From Dryocosmus kuriphilus (Eukaryota > Arthropoda > Insecta > Hymenoptera > Cynipidae), in assembly GCA_038277395.1 (NCBI GenBank), contig CM076191.1, positions 28,220,583 to 28,284,582 of the forward strand: DNA of 64,000 bases. Reading direction: 5' to 3'. Both the position numbers and the translations under genes were made by a program. Below the pieces are notes generated by a model. It did not search any database and was not told where the DNA came from. It was given only the letters and a program-made list of their open reading frames with translations. Position 1 is the stretch's first letter; every line of letters starts with the position of its first letter. Of the stretch, positions 1 through 10,331 are shown piece by piece.

Positions 1-379
1 CAACACGCCTGAGAATATCCTGAGATTTTGTATCGGCAGGGCTGTTTTTTTTTTAGAATAAATAAAATTTTCAAAGGTTTTTAATTAAAACATTTTAATT
101 CTACACATTGAATATGGCAGTAAATTTATATCTGGAATGGAAAATTCATAAATTCACTAGAAACATCTATTATTTTTATCATCCTTACACACTTTTACGA
201 TCAACATTGAAATTATTACCTTTCATGTTTCATGTTCTATGTTCCACTCCAAATATTTAAGTTGCACAATGTTCAGGCAAGTTACTAGTTTTCATGTTTT
301 TACATTTCAAAAAAAAAAAAAGGGGGGATATATATGTATATATTTTTTCAATAAGAAAAAGAAGAAAATGCGCGTAACT
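1..379. other. AT-rich non-coding DNA
   Basis: No gene is recognised here. The stretch has a poly-A run followed by six G around 309-327. The segment around 270-310 resembles sequence near 36365-36410 (both contain a GCACAATGTTCA word followed by a CATGTTT/TTACATTTC run), so it is probably an old dispersed repeat. Confidence 0.5.
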
Positions 380-790
380 AATACTAGTATCCGGGCAAGT
401 CACATTCAGCGTAGGTACAAATAACATCCGTAAGTTGTAAACTCGGGACGTTCGAAACAGAACCACCCTCAACTTTCAACTTTCAAACGCAGTAAACTTA
501 TCTTTTCCTTAACTCAATATAGCCTCTGGTTTGTTTCAGAGGTTGATCCTTGAATTTTATAGGTTTCCTAAGAATTTAGTCCGCGGTAGGACAACCACTT
601 AAGTTACCGACACACATATTCTGGCGTAGCCAAACGATGGGTCGAGTCTTGACCTTTCGGCTAGTAGAGAAAAAGCAACATCCTGTTTCGAACGCCTCGT
701 GTACCTCTAATCGGGGAAACTGTCGTTGACTGTCGTCGAAAGACTTTCCCACGCTAGCGACTCGTAGGGCTGGTGCCGACGTAACACAAC
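380..790 (+). repeat. Dispersed repeat, copy 1
   Basis: This segment is clearly related to 4505-4835 in the same orientation. Shared blocks in the same order include GTAACTAAT, AGTATCCGGGC, GTAAGTTGTAAACTCG, TTATCTTTTCC, CCTTGAATTTTATAG, GACATCCTGTTT-like and CACTAGCGACTC-like words. Similarity is high but broken by small indels, so these are old copies of one mobile sequence. Both are followed at a distance by a GCAAAAAA...CAGATCT stretch, which could mark LTR remnants. No protein similarity was found. Confidence 0.6.
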
Positions 791-1832
791 GTAACACTAC
801 AGCACACTACAGCGAGTACCAACTAGCAAGTGTCAAAATTTTATGTTAGGCTAGGATGTAAACATACCTGAGGCGAACACGTGCTTGTCCTCACTACAGT
901 ACGCCATGAGGAATTTAGGAATTCGCACCCCTCGTTTCTAACGCATTGACATTCAAATATAAAACTATTTCTATTTCCATAGTTTTTCCCTCTTTCTATG
1001 AGTCGTCAAGTCATTTTCCTTCAAAAAATATTTATAAGGGCGGAGATGTAACGAGCGACTATCGCTCATCTCTGCTATCGCTTTGCTTTTCGCTCGTATT
1101 CGATTAATCGAATCGAATATCGTAAGTAAATTGCGGGAACCTTTGAATGAATTATATGAAATATTTAGGGTTCCGAAAGGCCTTTATAATTCTGTAGGAA
1201 GCAACTTATCAAGTAGTGAAAAGAAAGACCTTGGGGGGGAAATTTAGTTTTAAGATTTCTTGTAATTCCTTGAAATTTTCTATGTACACTAGAGTTAAGG
1301 AATGAGAAAATAGCTGAGTCTATGGATGGTAGGACTTAGAATATTTAAGTAGATGACTTAGATTTTAGAACATACTTCTAGTTAGGATAGGCCGTAGGGC
1401 TTACGGAACTTTTCTGGTTTACTTCGTTGGGTTTTCCCCAGTCATTCATCTTCCGTAACTGGACCCTCCCTTACGAGGCCCGCAAGCATGGAGAGTGGGG
1501 AATGCTTGAGGGTGAGAGAGGCAACGAAGTGAGGAGCAAAAAAGTCGAGCGACGGGCAGATCTAATTCTGCTCTTGAAAAAAAAAACTACTAGTTCTCTC
1601 GTTGGACGAATAGTTGTATTTCGGCGCAGTATTTAAGTGACTCGCGATTAGCTATTTTGATTGTAAATCCAGACTCAGCAACACGGAAGTTCTTATATGT
1701 TAAAATATATTAATTCTCTATATTAACTGCTCGTGATTATTCATGTAATTATTTTAAATTTTCCGGTTCCTTAGGATTTACACTCGAAGACCCGACCAAC
1801 TAATCAGGGTCCGCTAAAATCATGCGCGGCTC
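791..1832. other. Unassigned DNA, possible LTR remnant
   Basis: No coding region is supported. A TATA-like TATTTATAAGG lies near 1029-1040, followed by an ATCGCTC-rich stretch (1050-1110). The part from 1420 to 1790 is less AT-rich than its surroundings and shares short words (GCAAAAAA, CAGATCT) with 4990-5020. This could be the body of a decayed LTR, but no boundaries or target duplication could be found. Confidence 0.3.
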
Positions 1833-2155
1833 GTAACATATTAGCGCTCGTCGCGCCAACCATAGCTGCCAAAATGCTGTTGGTAATGTCGCACGCGACG
1901 GCGGGAATTTCAAATTTGAAATACAATAATATGGTGTAAATGTCAATGTAATATTGTTGTCTTGTGCAGAAATATAATTTAGTATTGAACAATACTTCAA
2001 AGCGCGATTTTTAAATTGTATTCCTGCACAAGACAACAATATTACATTGACATTTACACCATATTATTCTATTTCAAATTTGAAATTCCCGCCGTTGCGT
2101 GCGACATTACCAACAGCATTTTGGCAGCTATGATTGGCGCGACGAGCGCTGTTAC
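1833..2155. repeat. Foldback (palindromic MITE-like) element, 323 bp
   Basis: The sequence from about 1833 to 1981 is the reverse complement of about 2012 to 2155. The arms end in GTAACA...GCGCTCGTCGCGCCAA on the left and its complement TTGGCGCGACGAGCGC-TGTTAC on the right. The left arm has five extra bases (TATTA) near its tip. The middle (AGTATT GAAC AATACT, about 1980-1995) is itself palindromic, so nearly the whole element can fold on itself. No coding capacity is seen and no clear target-site duplication was found. Confidence 0.85.
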
Positions 2156-4504
2156 CTGTCAAATTCTGTCATAACCCCACTTGTTGCATACAATTGTTTT
2201 TGTACTTTTAATGTTTTTCACATGGAATATGGTTGTATTGCGCACAATGGGAAATTCGTTGAAAAGAAAAAAGTGCTTCCGTGCCGCAAATGCAGTTGCA
2301 GTGTCTCTGCAGTCCCTAACATAATCATTTACAGGTTGTAAGTACTACTCTGGTATTGCTTGCTCCTTCTAACCATTGGAACTCTTTCTCTACTTCCCCT
2401 TATTTCAACACTTTTCCATTATCGTATTTTAGCACAAATATTTTTACTTTTTTCGGAAAACTGTATACTAAGCGCACCTCATACAACCGTGAACCCCTTC
2501 CGGGTGGAGCAAATCTTTTTGCAAAGTGTCTCTTTAAAATACATAAGTCGTATATACGAAAACAGATGGAATTCAATGGGAATTTGAGCGACATTACAGT
2601 TTTTTGACACCTCGGCCAGCAGCCTTAAATTCGTAGTTTGCGACAGGTGCGTGACGAGACAATTTGGGTACTTTTTTTATTTCTAATTTTTAAATGAAGT
2701 CCTCTAAAATTTGGAAACTTTACGAAATCGTGCTCTGATATACGTAATTTATTGAGATATTTAAAAAAAAATCTTTACTAATGAAGAAAATGTGGAAAAT
2801 CTCTGAGACTTAACACGATCAATCTTTTTGTTCATCTATGTAAGAATTTAATTTTTATCGCCCTCTCAAAAAGGAAAATTATTCTTAGAAGCTTTATATC
2901 ATATATTGCCAAAAGATTTGCCATACTAGAAAATGAGATTTTTGAGAAATAAGAACCTTCTAAATCGCCCAAAATATTTTTTCGTAATTAAGTCTAACCC
3001 TAGAGAGTATTAAAATATAAAACTATGAGATCAAGAAATGTATTTGTGATAGGTATGAACTTTAAGCCGTAACGATTTACTTGGTGCCGATTTTAGCGTG
3101 CCAAAATGTACTTTCATTTCATAGAGAAATGAATCGGACATTTAATAAAAAATATTATACGGACATAGTGATCATTATTTACCTTTTACCTCAAAAATAA
3201 AGGTTAACAATAAATTTGACTTTTTCTCATTGGAAATTTTTTTTTAATTTGTTTTTTGTTCAGAAAGAAAACTAGAGAGAAAATAGTCAATTGTTTGGAC
3301 CTAAGATTATAAAATGTTAAAGGTTTATGAATTTATTAAATTTTATTAAATTTTATAAAACATTTTAAGAAAAAGTAGTTTTGGTAAGTATTGGAAATCC
3401 AATTCTTAATCGTAAAAAAAATGTACTGATGGATCCAATACTTATCAATACTTTTTTTCATAAGCTTTTTAAATGATATGCTATTTTAAGAAATGTTAAT
3501 TTTAAACCAAAAAATCTGGTATACTTCAATCTAGACGCAGCTTAAAGCATTTAATTAAAAATTCTCTCAATTAAAGAAATATTTCAAAAAGAAAACTAAA
3601 AGTGACTTTCAAAAGAAGCAAATAAAAATAAAAAAGTGACTCGCTGGAAATAAGCATTAAAAATGGTATCTATATTTTCACATGTTTAACATTTAAAATT
3701 AAACAATTACAAAAGTACATATCTAAAAATTGAAATTATCAAATTAAATCCTTAAAAATTAAACAATTTTACGAGTAGTATTTAAAATTGAAAAACTTAT
3801 TTTTATAAGTGCTCATAATTCTGTAAAATTTCTAATCGCAGCCAAAGAATTCGAAAATGAACTCCGAAATATTAAATGTACTCCAGTGTTTTTGGGACTA
3901 TTTTAAACTTTCAAAGGTAAATTATTTATCAAATTACCTTACCTACAAATTTTTTACTAATGTGATGTAATGTTATGTAATGTTTCTACTAATGTTTTCT
4001 ACTTATAACTTTTCGAAATGCTGTGTTTATGTTGTGATGTTGAATGTCAAACTTTCCTAACCTTAAAAAAGCTTTGCCCCTGTTTTACCGTTACATGTTA
4101 AGAGAATCGAGAAAACCAATGCTGGAATTCATAGTACTGTGAGGGCACCACCTACATAGGGCAGAAAAAGTGATTACCTATATATATCATTCCCCCACTC
4201 TGACACCCCGACCCGCCTCTACCTTTATATTATCTTTGGCAGAGCTTTGTAACGTGATGCGATTCACGTTTAATTTTAATATCTTATCAAATCGAAGCAG
4301 CGCTCGTAGGTATGTTAAAGAACTACTCTACCGACAGCAGCGCGAATATTTGAATCTTTTATACTCATGATCGAAGTAGGATAAATAATGTTAATATTAA
4401 ATAGATATTTCTTGTAATGGTTTTAGAAGCCTTCCCATCGAACTATCTGAGAAGATATGAGATTTTTAGAAGCCAGAATCTAGCAGCACGAAATCAAGAA
4501 ACTG
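2156..4504. other. AT-rich intergenic DNA
   Basis: A long AT-rich stretch in which I see no gene, RNA gene or structured repeat. Short open frames around 2356-2607 lack recognisable domains and have the composition expected by chance. From about 3540 to 3830 there are many AAATTAAA/AAATTGAAA words, typical of decayed repeat DNA. Confidence 0.6.
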
Positions 4505-4835
4505 TAAGCGTAACTAATCCCAGTATCCGGGCGACTTATATGTTCAGCGAGGGGAAAAAGTACCATCTGTAAGTTGTAAACTCGAGAGGTTCGAAACAGG
4601 AGCACCCTTAACTTTGAAGTTTCAAAAGCAGTAGAATTATCTTTTCCATTAACTCAGTTCAGCCCTTGGTTTGCTTCAGAGGTTGGGCCTTGAATTTTAT
4701 AGCTTTTCCAAGGATATGGGTCTTGAGTCTGGACCCTTCGGCTAGAATCAAAAGAAACGACATCCTGTTTCAAACGACCTGAGTATCTTGAATCCGGGAA
4801 ACTGTCGCCGAACGACTTTCTCACACTAGCGACTC
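4505..4835 (+). repeat. Dispersed repeat, copy 2
   Basis: Second copy of the repeat at 380-790, same orientation, with the same ordered blocks. It diverges by substitutions and short indels. The copies cannot be young duplicates. Confidence 0.6.
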
Positions 4836-5397
4836 ATAGGGTGGGACTTGTGACTCGCGAGTCCCTCGCGCTAGGAAAGAAAACGCTCGAGGGGATTTTT
4901 CAACAACTGCGATTGGCTAAGCGGGGTGTCTCACCGCCCTCAATGCGACTTGGCCCTCATGCGATGCTGCGGAAGAGCAGAAGCAAAAAAACTGCGTTCG
5001 GCAGATCTCCGTCGACTTTCGATCTGTCAGCTTCTTTTTTTCTGTTCAAGGTAAAAGGACTCTAATTAGAATCTCGCGGTTCGGTCGCGTTCGGTGCGCA
5101 TCTTTTGAAATTTAAATTAATACCTTTTGTAAGTGCGTCACTCTTAAATTCATTTTAAATTCTCAACTTTTAATAAATTACCCCTTTTTTTTATATTAAT
5201 TATCTGTGTAATGCATTTGTGTTTTCTTCTCGCTACCACATCCCAATTTCAGGAGGTCGTTTCCACGGCCGTTCGCAGCAGCGATCCCGGACTTTGAAAT
5301 GTTCGCGGTCACGTCGACCATATTGGACTAAGTGCGGACGTAACAGCTTATATCTTTGTCTCCATGAATAACAGAAAATGATAGAAAACGTGTGCTT
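4836..5397. other. Unassigned, moderately GC-rich DNA
   Basis: More GC-rich than its neighbours (4840-5100 and 5270-5330). A short open frame at 4841-5065 has no recognised domain. The relation to the dispersed repeat just upstream suggests the remainder of a transposon, perhaps an LTR, but nothing confirms it. Confidence 0.3.
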
Positions 5398-5510
5398 CAG
5401 TGCTGCCAGGTCTGGGGATTTTTCTTCAGATCTGAGGAAATTTTTGCGTGTCTGCGATTTCTGAAGAATATGAGGAAATTTGTAGAAAATCTGAGGGTTT
5501 TTTTTTTAAT
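5398..5510 (+). repeat. Transposon-terminus-like repeat, copy 1
   Basis: Begins with CAGTGCTGCCAGG and continues with several CTTCAGAT/TCTGAGGAAAT words. The same 13-base start occurs in the same orientation at 63598-63610, also followed by CTTCAG-rich DNA. The shape fits one terminal end of a DNA transposon; the opposite end was not found. Confidence 0.45.
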
Positions 5511-5553
5511 TGATCCTTTTGCTTTAATTTGCTTCCATAAAAAGCAGTATGGT

Positions 5554-5594
5554 GTAAAGCAGAAAGCGTAAAACATTGGACATTTTGGCCATTG
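5554..5594 (+). repeat. Left arm of foldback interrupted by hAT element
   Basis: These 41 bases are, at about 85-90% identity, the reverse complement of 8851-8891. The shared core is GTAAAGCAGAAAGC / GCTTTCTGCTTTAC. With the 3.2-kb element at 5602-8820 removed, the arms would lie about 40 bases apart, so the transposon apparently landed in the loop of an existing foldback. Confidence 0.7.
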
Positions 5595-5891
5595 ATATTC
5601 TCAGGGTGGCCACAGAACCGGGAAAAAGCCGGGAATTCGGAACAACCGGGAAATAACCGGGAATTTCGTTCGAACTCCGGGAAAAAAATGAAGTCTCTAT
5701 TATAGGGATAACTCGAGCAGGCAGCAAGTGGCAGCGAGCCATCGGGGGCGAGGAAGGGGAGCGAAGCGGGCAGAGCTGCTTGCACTGCTAGGAGTCGTAG
5801 TGGTGGGGTAGCGGCTAGCAAAGACATTGAATGACACTCTCCTCTTTATCGACTTTGCTGTTACTGGGCTTATCGTAGTGCAGGTTCCAGT

Positions 5892-8172
5892 GTGACCCTT
5901 TTTAAAATCATGTTTCCGGACAGCAAAATTGCAGCAAAAATGGAAATGGGGCGAACCAAGTTAGGTTATTTAATAACGCATGGCCTTGCAGCTTATTTTT
6001 TGAAAGAGCTGGTAAACACTGTGAGCGGTAGCTCGGAAATAGTTGTCGGTTTTGATGAAACCTTAAATAAAATCTCCCAGCTTCAACAAATGGATATTGG
6101 AGTCAGATTCTGGGGATGGTGAGAAAAATGAGGTGGCGTCAGGATACGTCGGGTCAGCTTTCCTCTCATCCACGCGAGCCCAGGATTTACTCCAAGGACT
6201 AAAAGGGTGCTTCGACAACAGTCCTACTTTGCTTGGAAAGATAACCCAACTCTCTATGGATGGCCCCAATGTCAATTGGAAGCTCTTGAATGATTTGTGT
6301 GCTGAGTTGCGAGAACAGCGTGGTGGGTCGTTTTCTCTTTTGAACATTGGTAGCTGTGGCTTGCACGTCGTCCACAATTCATTCAAGGACGGGATGAAGA
6401 AGACGAATTGGCAGTTGGATGGATTTTTGTTCTCCATCTACAATCTATTCAAAGATGTTCCCTTGCGCCGCGCTGACTTTACAGCTGTTACGGGGTCAGA
6501 CTGTTTCCCCCTGAAATTCTGTGCCGTGAGGTGGGTAGAGAATCACCGTGTCGCCGAAAGGGCTTACAACATGTTGCCATACTTGAAGACGTATGTGAAG
6601 GCAGTGAAACACCAGTCAGAGAAAAAACTTAAAGAAAGTCATCCAGACTTCAGGCGCAGTTTTCCTGCAGTCTCCAAATCAAAGACTTTTGCAACTGTCG
6701 CTGAAGCCGTGAATGACCCCCTGTTAGGCCCTAAACTGAGTTTTTTCATGTCCTCTGCTGCGGCGGTAGAGCCTTACCTGAAGGAATTTTAAAGTGAAGC
6801 ACCAATGGTACCATTCCTCTATGATGAACTCACAGAACTCATTAAGCCCTAGGGATGGAAAGGTCTGACGAAAAGTCGATTTTTTACTTTATGATCGACT
6901 TCCATAATTTCGACTTTCAAGATCGATTAATCGTCTCGAAAAGTCGATTTTTCGACTTTTAATCGATTTTAAAGAGTTGTGTGAGTTATTTTCCAATAAT
7001 ATTTTGTCGAAAAGATTTTAAGGCTTAAAAATTAAATTAAACCAATTAAATAATTATAATAGCATTACCTTAAACATTAACTAATTTAAAATGAGTGAAA
7101 CCAGTTATTTTTTAATAAGGAAGTATTTATTAAACTGTTTAATAAAATAAAGATATTAAATATATTGACACATTAAATACTATATGATAATTTTGCATGG
7201 AGAACGGGCTTGCGATTGGAGAAAATTAATACACATGAAACATTAGCGCCGCGCTCGGAAAGATTGGCATTATTAACTTCCGAGAGAAACTTGCTCGTTT
7301 TTGTCGAAGTCAATGTACAGGAGTTTGGTCTCCTGTATGTATTCTCCATGCAACAGAATTATAATTTAGAGATCAGGACCGCCAGAAATGCCACAACTAT
7401 TTCTGATCAAAACAAATTATGCTTTTTCGGAATAATTGCAGAGCTGATTTTTACGTGGCATTCCTCTCAAAAATGTTTGAACGCAGTCCCCTGACGTATC
7501 CATTAACAAGGTACATATCCTGCTTGAATCCAGAGGTAATTGCCAACTCCAACCATGTCGCCCGAAAGCGTCTTGAATTGTGTCTCGAGCAGCTAGTTGA
7601 GAAGGAACATGTCCCCGGTTCAGTAGCAGACAAAGTTAAGGATGAATACTTTAAACTGTGTTCTACTCCATCATCTGCAGCATCATTTTCTGCGTATTGT
7701 AGACGTGAACAGCGCCTCGATCATTTCTGGAGAGATGTAATTAGCAAACATGGAAAGGAGCTACCTAATCTCCTACGTTTTGTGAAGAAGATTCTTGTCC
7801 TCTCGCACGGCAATGCCACCATGGAGCGCGGTTTTTCCGTATGAACAAGGAGTGCCTGGTAGAAAATCAGGCAGAGAAGAGTATTGTTGCTCATAATGCC
7901 TGGTCTATGATGCCATTTTGAATGCAGGTGGTGTAAAGAAGATAGAAATCTCAAAAAGTCTCATTCATTACGCTCGAAATGCTCGGAGCAGGTACCAGGA
8001 GTATATGGAAATGAAGAGACAGGAAAGAAGTGAGAAGGATGCAGAGAGAAACCGTAAGAGGGAATCTGCTCGCATAATAAAAGAATTGGAAACGAAGAAG
8101 GCCAGGCTGCTTGCTGATACTCAGAAAGAGGCAGCAATTATTGAAGAGCAAGTAAAGGAACTTGCCAAGTAG
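5892..8172 (+). pseudogene. Broken hAT-family transposase
   Basis: Coding is spread over frames. The section 5892-6113 contains GRTKLGYLITHGLA and VGFDETLNK. After a frame change, 6097-6792 contains QLSMDGPNVNWK, GSCGLHVVHNSF, LFKDVPLRRADF and LKFCAVRWVEN, typical of the RNase H-like core of a hAT subgroup. The frame stops at 6790 (TAA after YLKEF) but similarity continues to about 6848. An insertion follows, and similarity resumes near 7420 with FLSKMFERSPLTYPLTR and the C-terminal dimerisation segment (ATMERGFS, about 7810-7842). A one-base shift leads to NKECLVENQAEKS. The last frame (to 8172) is a charged, coiled-coil-like tail ending EEQVKELAK. The N-terminus before about 5892 is missing. 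The protein would cut and join transposon ends; as it stands it cannot be made. Confidence 0.82.
6850..7420. mobile_element. Secondary insertion(s) inside the hAT transposase
   Basis: The transposase similarity breaks off at about 6848 and resumes near 7420. The intervening DNA starts TAGGGATGG, a common kind of hAT terminus, and is rich in AAAGTCGA/TCGACTTTT words (6870-6970) that fold back on one another. No matching CCATCCCTA end was found. A second piece at 7196-7350 begins CATGGAGAA and ends TTCTCCATG; its right end closely matches the right end of the MITE at 22115-22815. At least two events are therefore stacked here. Confidence 0.55.
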
Positions 8173-8850
8173 TTCAGTTGCGTGGGTGCTGGCAATGAGA
8201 ATGCTTTTTTCTAATCTCGGAATCCTGATACTCATTGTGATTAATATGTGATCATTGTCGACTTATTCATGCTGCTACGCGTCAGTAGTGTCGAGAGAAA
8301 CTTTTATTTTGAGATACAATATTACGATGTACTTTTTTACTTTCCATGTTTCATTTATGATGTCTTTGTGATCATTGCGTAGTTATTTGCTTCTATGCAA
8401 CAGTAGTGGCGAAAGATATTTTTATTTTGAGTACAAACATGTACTTTTTCATTTTCTACGTTGAGACTGAATAAATAAGTTAAACTGTTTTGTTATGATA
8501 ATTTGCCTTTTTCAGTGCAGTTATACAGAGTAATTACGTGTATGTGTACTCACGTACTGAAAGCCACAACACTTTGAAAGAATAGAATTTTACGAAACAC
8601 CTTCGAATTTTGTTGCACGGATTCTTCGAAAAATCTTCATTTTGTCCTCGTTTAAAACGATTAAATTTTTCCAAATTAGTTTATTTGCTAAAAATTATGA
8701 AGACTTTTGCAGGAAAATCCCGAAAACACGTCAGAACTGTGACTAAAAAAACCGGGGAAATTTTTGAAATGTACCCGGGAAAACCGGGAATTTAAAATCC
8801 CTCATCCTGTGGCCACCCTGTATTCTCCTAGTAATTCATAAAAGCTCCAC

Positions 8851-8891
8851 CATTGGCTGAAATGTCTAATGTTTTAAGCTTTCTGCTTTAC
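8851..8891 (-). repeat. Right arm of foldback interrupted by hAT element
   Basis: Reverse-complement partner of 5554-5594 (see that entry). A short palindrome TGCTGTCATGTGACAGCA lies just outside, around 8908-8925. Confidence 0.7.
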
Positions 8892-8925
8892 GCCGACATT
8901 TTCTGCTGTCATGTGACAGCACCTT

Positions 8926-10331
8926 TATTATATTGGTAATTTTGGTCATTTCAGTTATTCAGCATTTCATCCCATTTTTAATTTCTTCTTTCAAAAGCCA
9001 ATCGTATGAAAGTTATTTTTAATAATTTAATTTGATAAAACTGTAAAATTAAGAAAATTTCATAAAAGGCGTTAATTAATTATCATTGTTATTATAAAAA
9101 CAATATGTGTAAAGCATTTTTTTTTTATATAAAAAAGTTGTATAAAATTGTATAGATTAATTAAATAATTAATAAAGCAATAATTAGTATTAATATGGTG
9201 CAATAATATTCAGAATTAAATAAACAGAAAAATAAATTATTATTATAATTCATGTTTTAAAAAAATTGTATTGTCAATTTTGTAAACCCGATCAGCTTTC
9301 ACTTTTTTAATTATTTAATTATTTTGATTAATGGAATTAATACTTTTTACGAAATTTTCTTCATTTACAGTTTTATCAAATTAAATTGTTAACAATAAAT
9401 TGCATTTTACAGGTCTTTTAATAATATTTTTATGTTCTCTTCCATAATACATTTGAATCTCCCGCTATATTTCACTAAAAATCCCAACCAAAACATGGCG
9501 GTTCTATTCTTCAATGTTTATCAGGGTACCGTTCCATGATTAATGTAATAATATGACTCAAAAATTGAGCCTCTTTATTTGTTTATACTCTCTCCCTTTT
9601 ACGGGTTTGAGAGGCTTTACATAACCATTACATGTATTCTTACAAACAAGCCTATACTATCTTACGAACTAACGCTTCAACTCGACATACATATAACAAA
9701 ATGCGAGCGACATGCGACGCATTATGCACGCACGTCGTGACGATCGCACGCACGAGATGCGCTTACAAACGCAGACATATGTGACATCAATTGAGACGCA
9801 TATCGCTCGCACGTCGTGATTATTTATTTATTCGCTAAAAATAATTAATTATTCTTATTTTTATGCGAATTTTAATATGAAATAAATTAGGAAACGAATA
9901 TATACATTTTATAAAATTTTTATTTCAAATAAAATGTCCCCTGTAGACGACGTCGGATTAAAAAATTTTGTTTCGCATTTATGATTCGTGCCGTGAACAC
10001 CGCAGAGTCTTATTAAAATTACAACTATTATGTTGCTTCTTTTTGAGTTAGAATACGCGCATTTATAATATTATAAAGCTATAATACTTGGCTTTTATAT
10101 AAGTATATTTATAAAGTATATAAATATACTATAAGTTATTTATGCATATTAAAGCTTTGGTTTAATAGGACACATTTGTTGTTTACAAAACACTATGAAA
10201 ATATCTTTAACTCTAAAATTCAAGTGTAATAAATAAAACAAGCCAACTAGCAACGAGCATATATATTATATAAAGGAGTATTAATTTTTAACGAAGTCTT
10301 TGCTGGATATGTATATGTAACATAAAATTAA
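8926..10331. other. AT-rich non-coding DNA
   Basis: No gene is seen. The section 9690-9830 differs from the rest: it is dense in CG dinucleotides and in words such as GCGAGCGACATGCGAC and ACGAGATGCGC. Similar words recur at 13140-13330, on the other side of the DUF4806-like pseudogene, and could be subterminal repeats of the element that carried it. Confidence 0.45.

Larger units (their letters stand above)
5602..8820 (+). mobile_element. hAT-like DNA transposon, decayed
   Basis: The element is bounded by a perfect 14-bp terminal inverted repeat: CAGGGTGGCCACAG at 5602-5615 and CTGTGGCCACCCTG at 8807-8820. Subterminal CCGGGAA words occur on both sides (5620-5690 and 8730-8790). The flanking direct repeat is TATTCT on both sides (5596-5601 and 8821-8826). 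Six bases is shorter than the 8 bp normal for hAT, so either the duplication has decayed or this family is unusual. Inside is a plus-strand transposase gene with several breaks and a secondary insertion at about 6850-7420. It is not autonomous. Confidence 0.85.
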
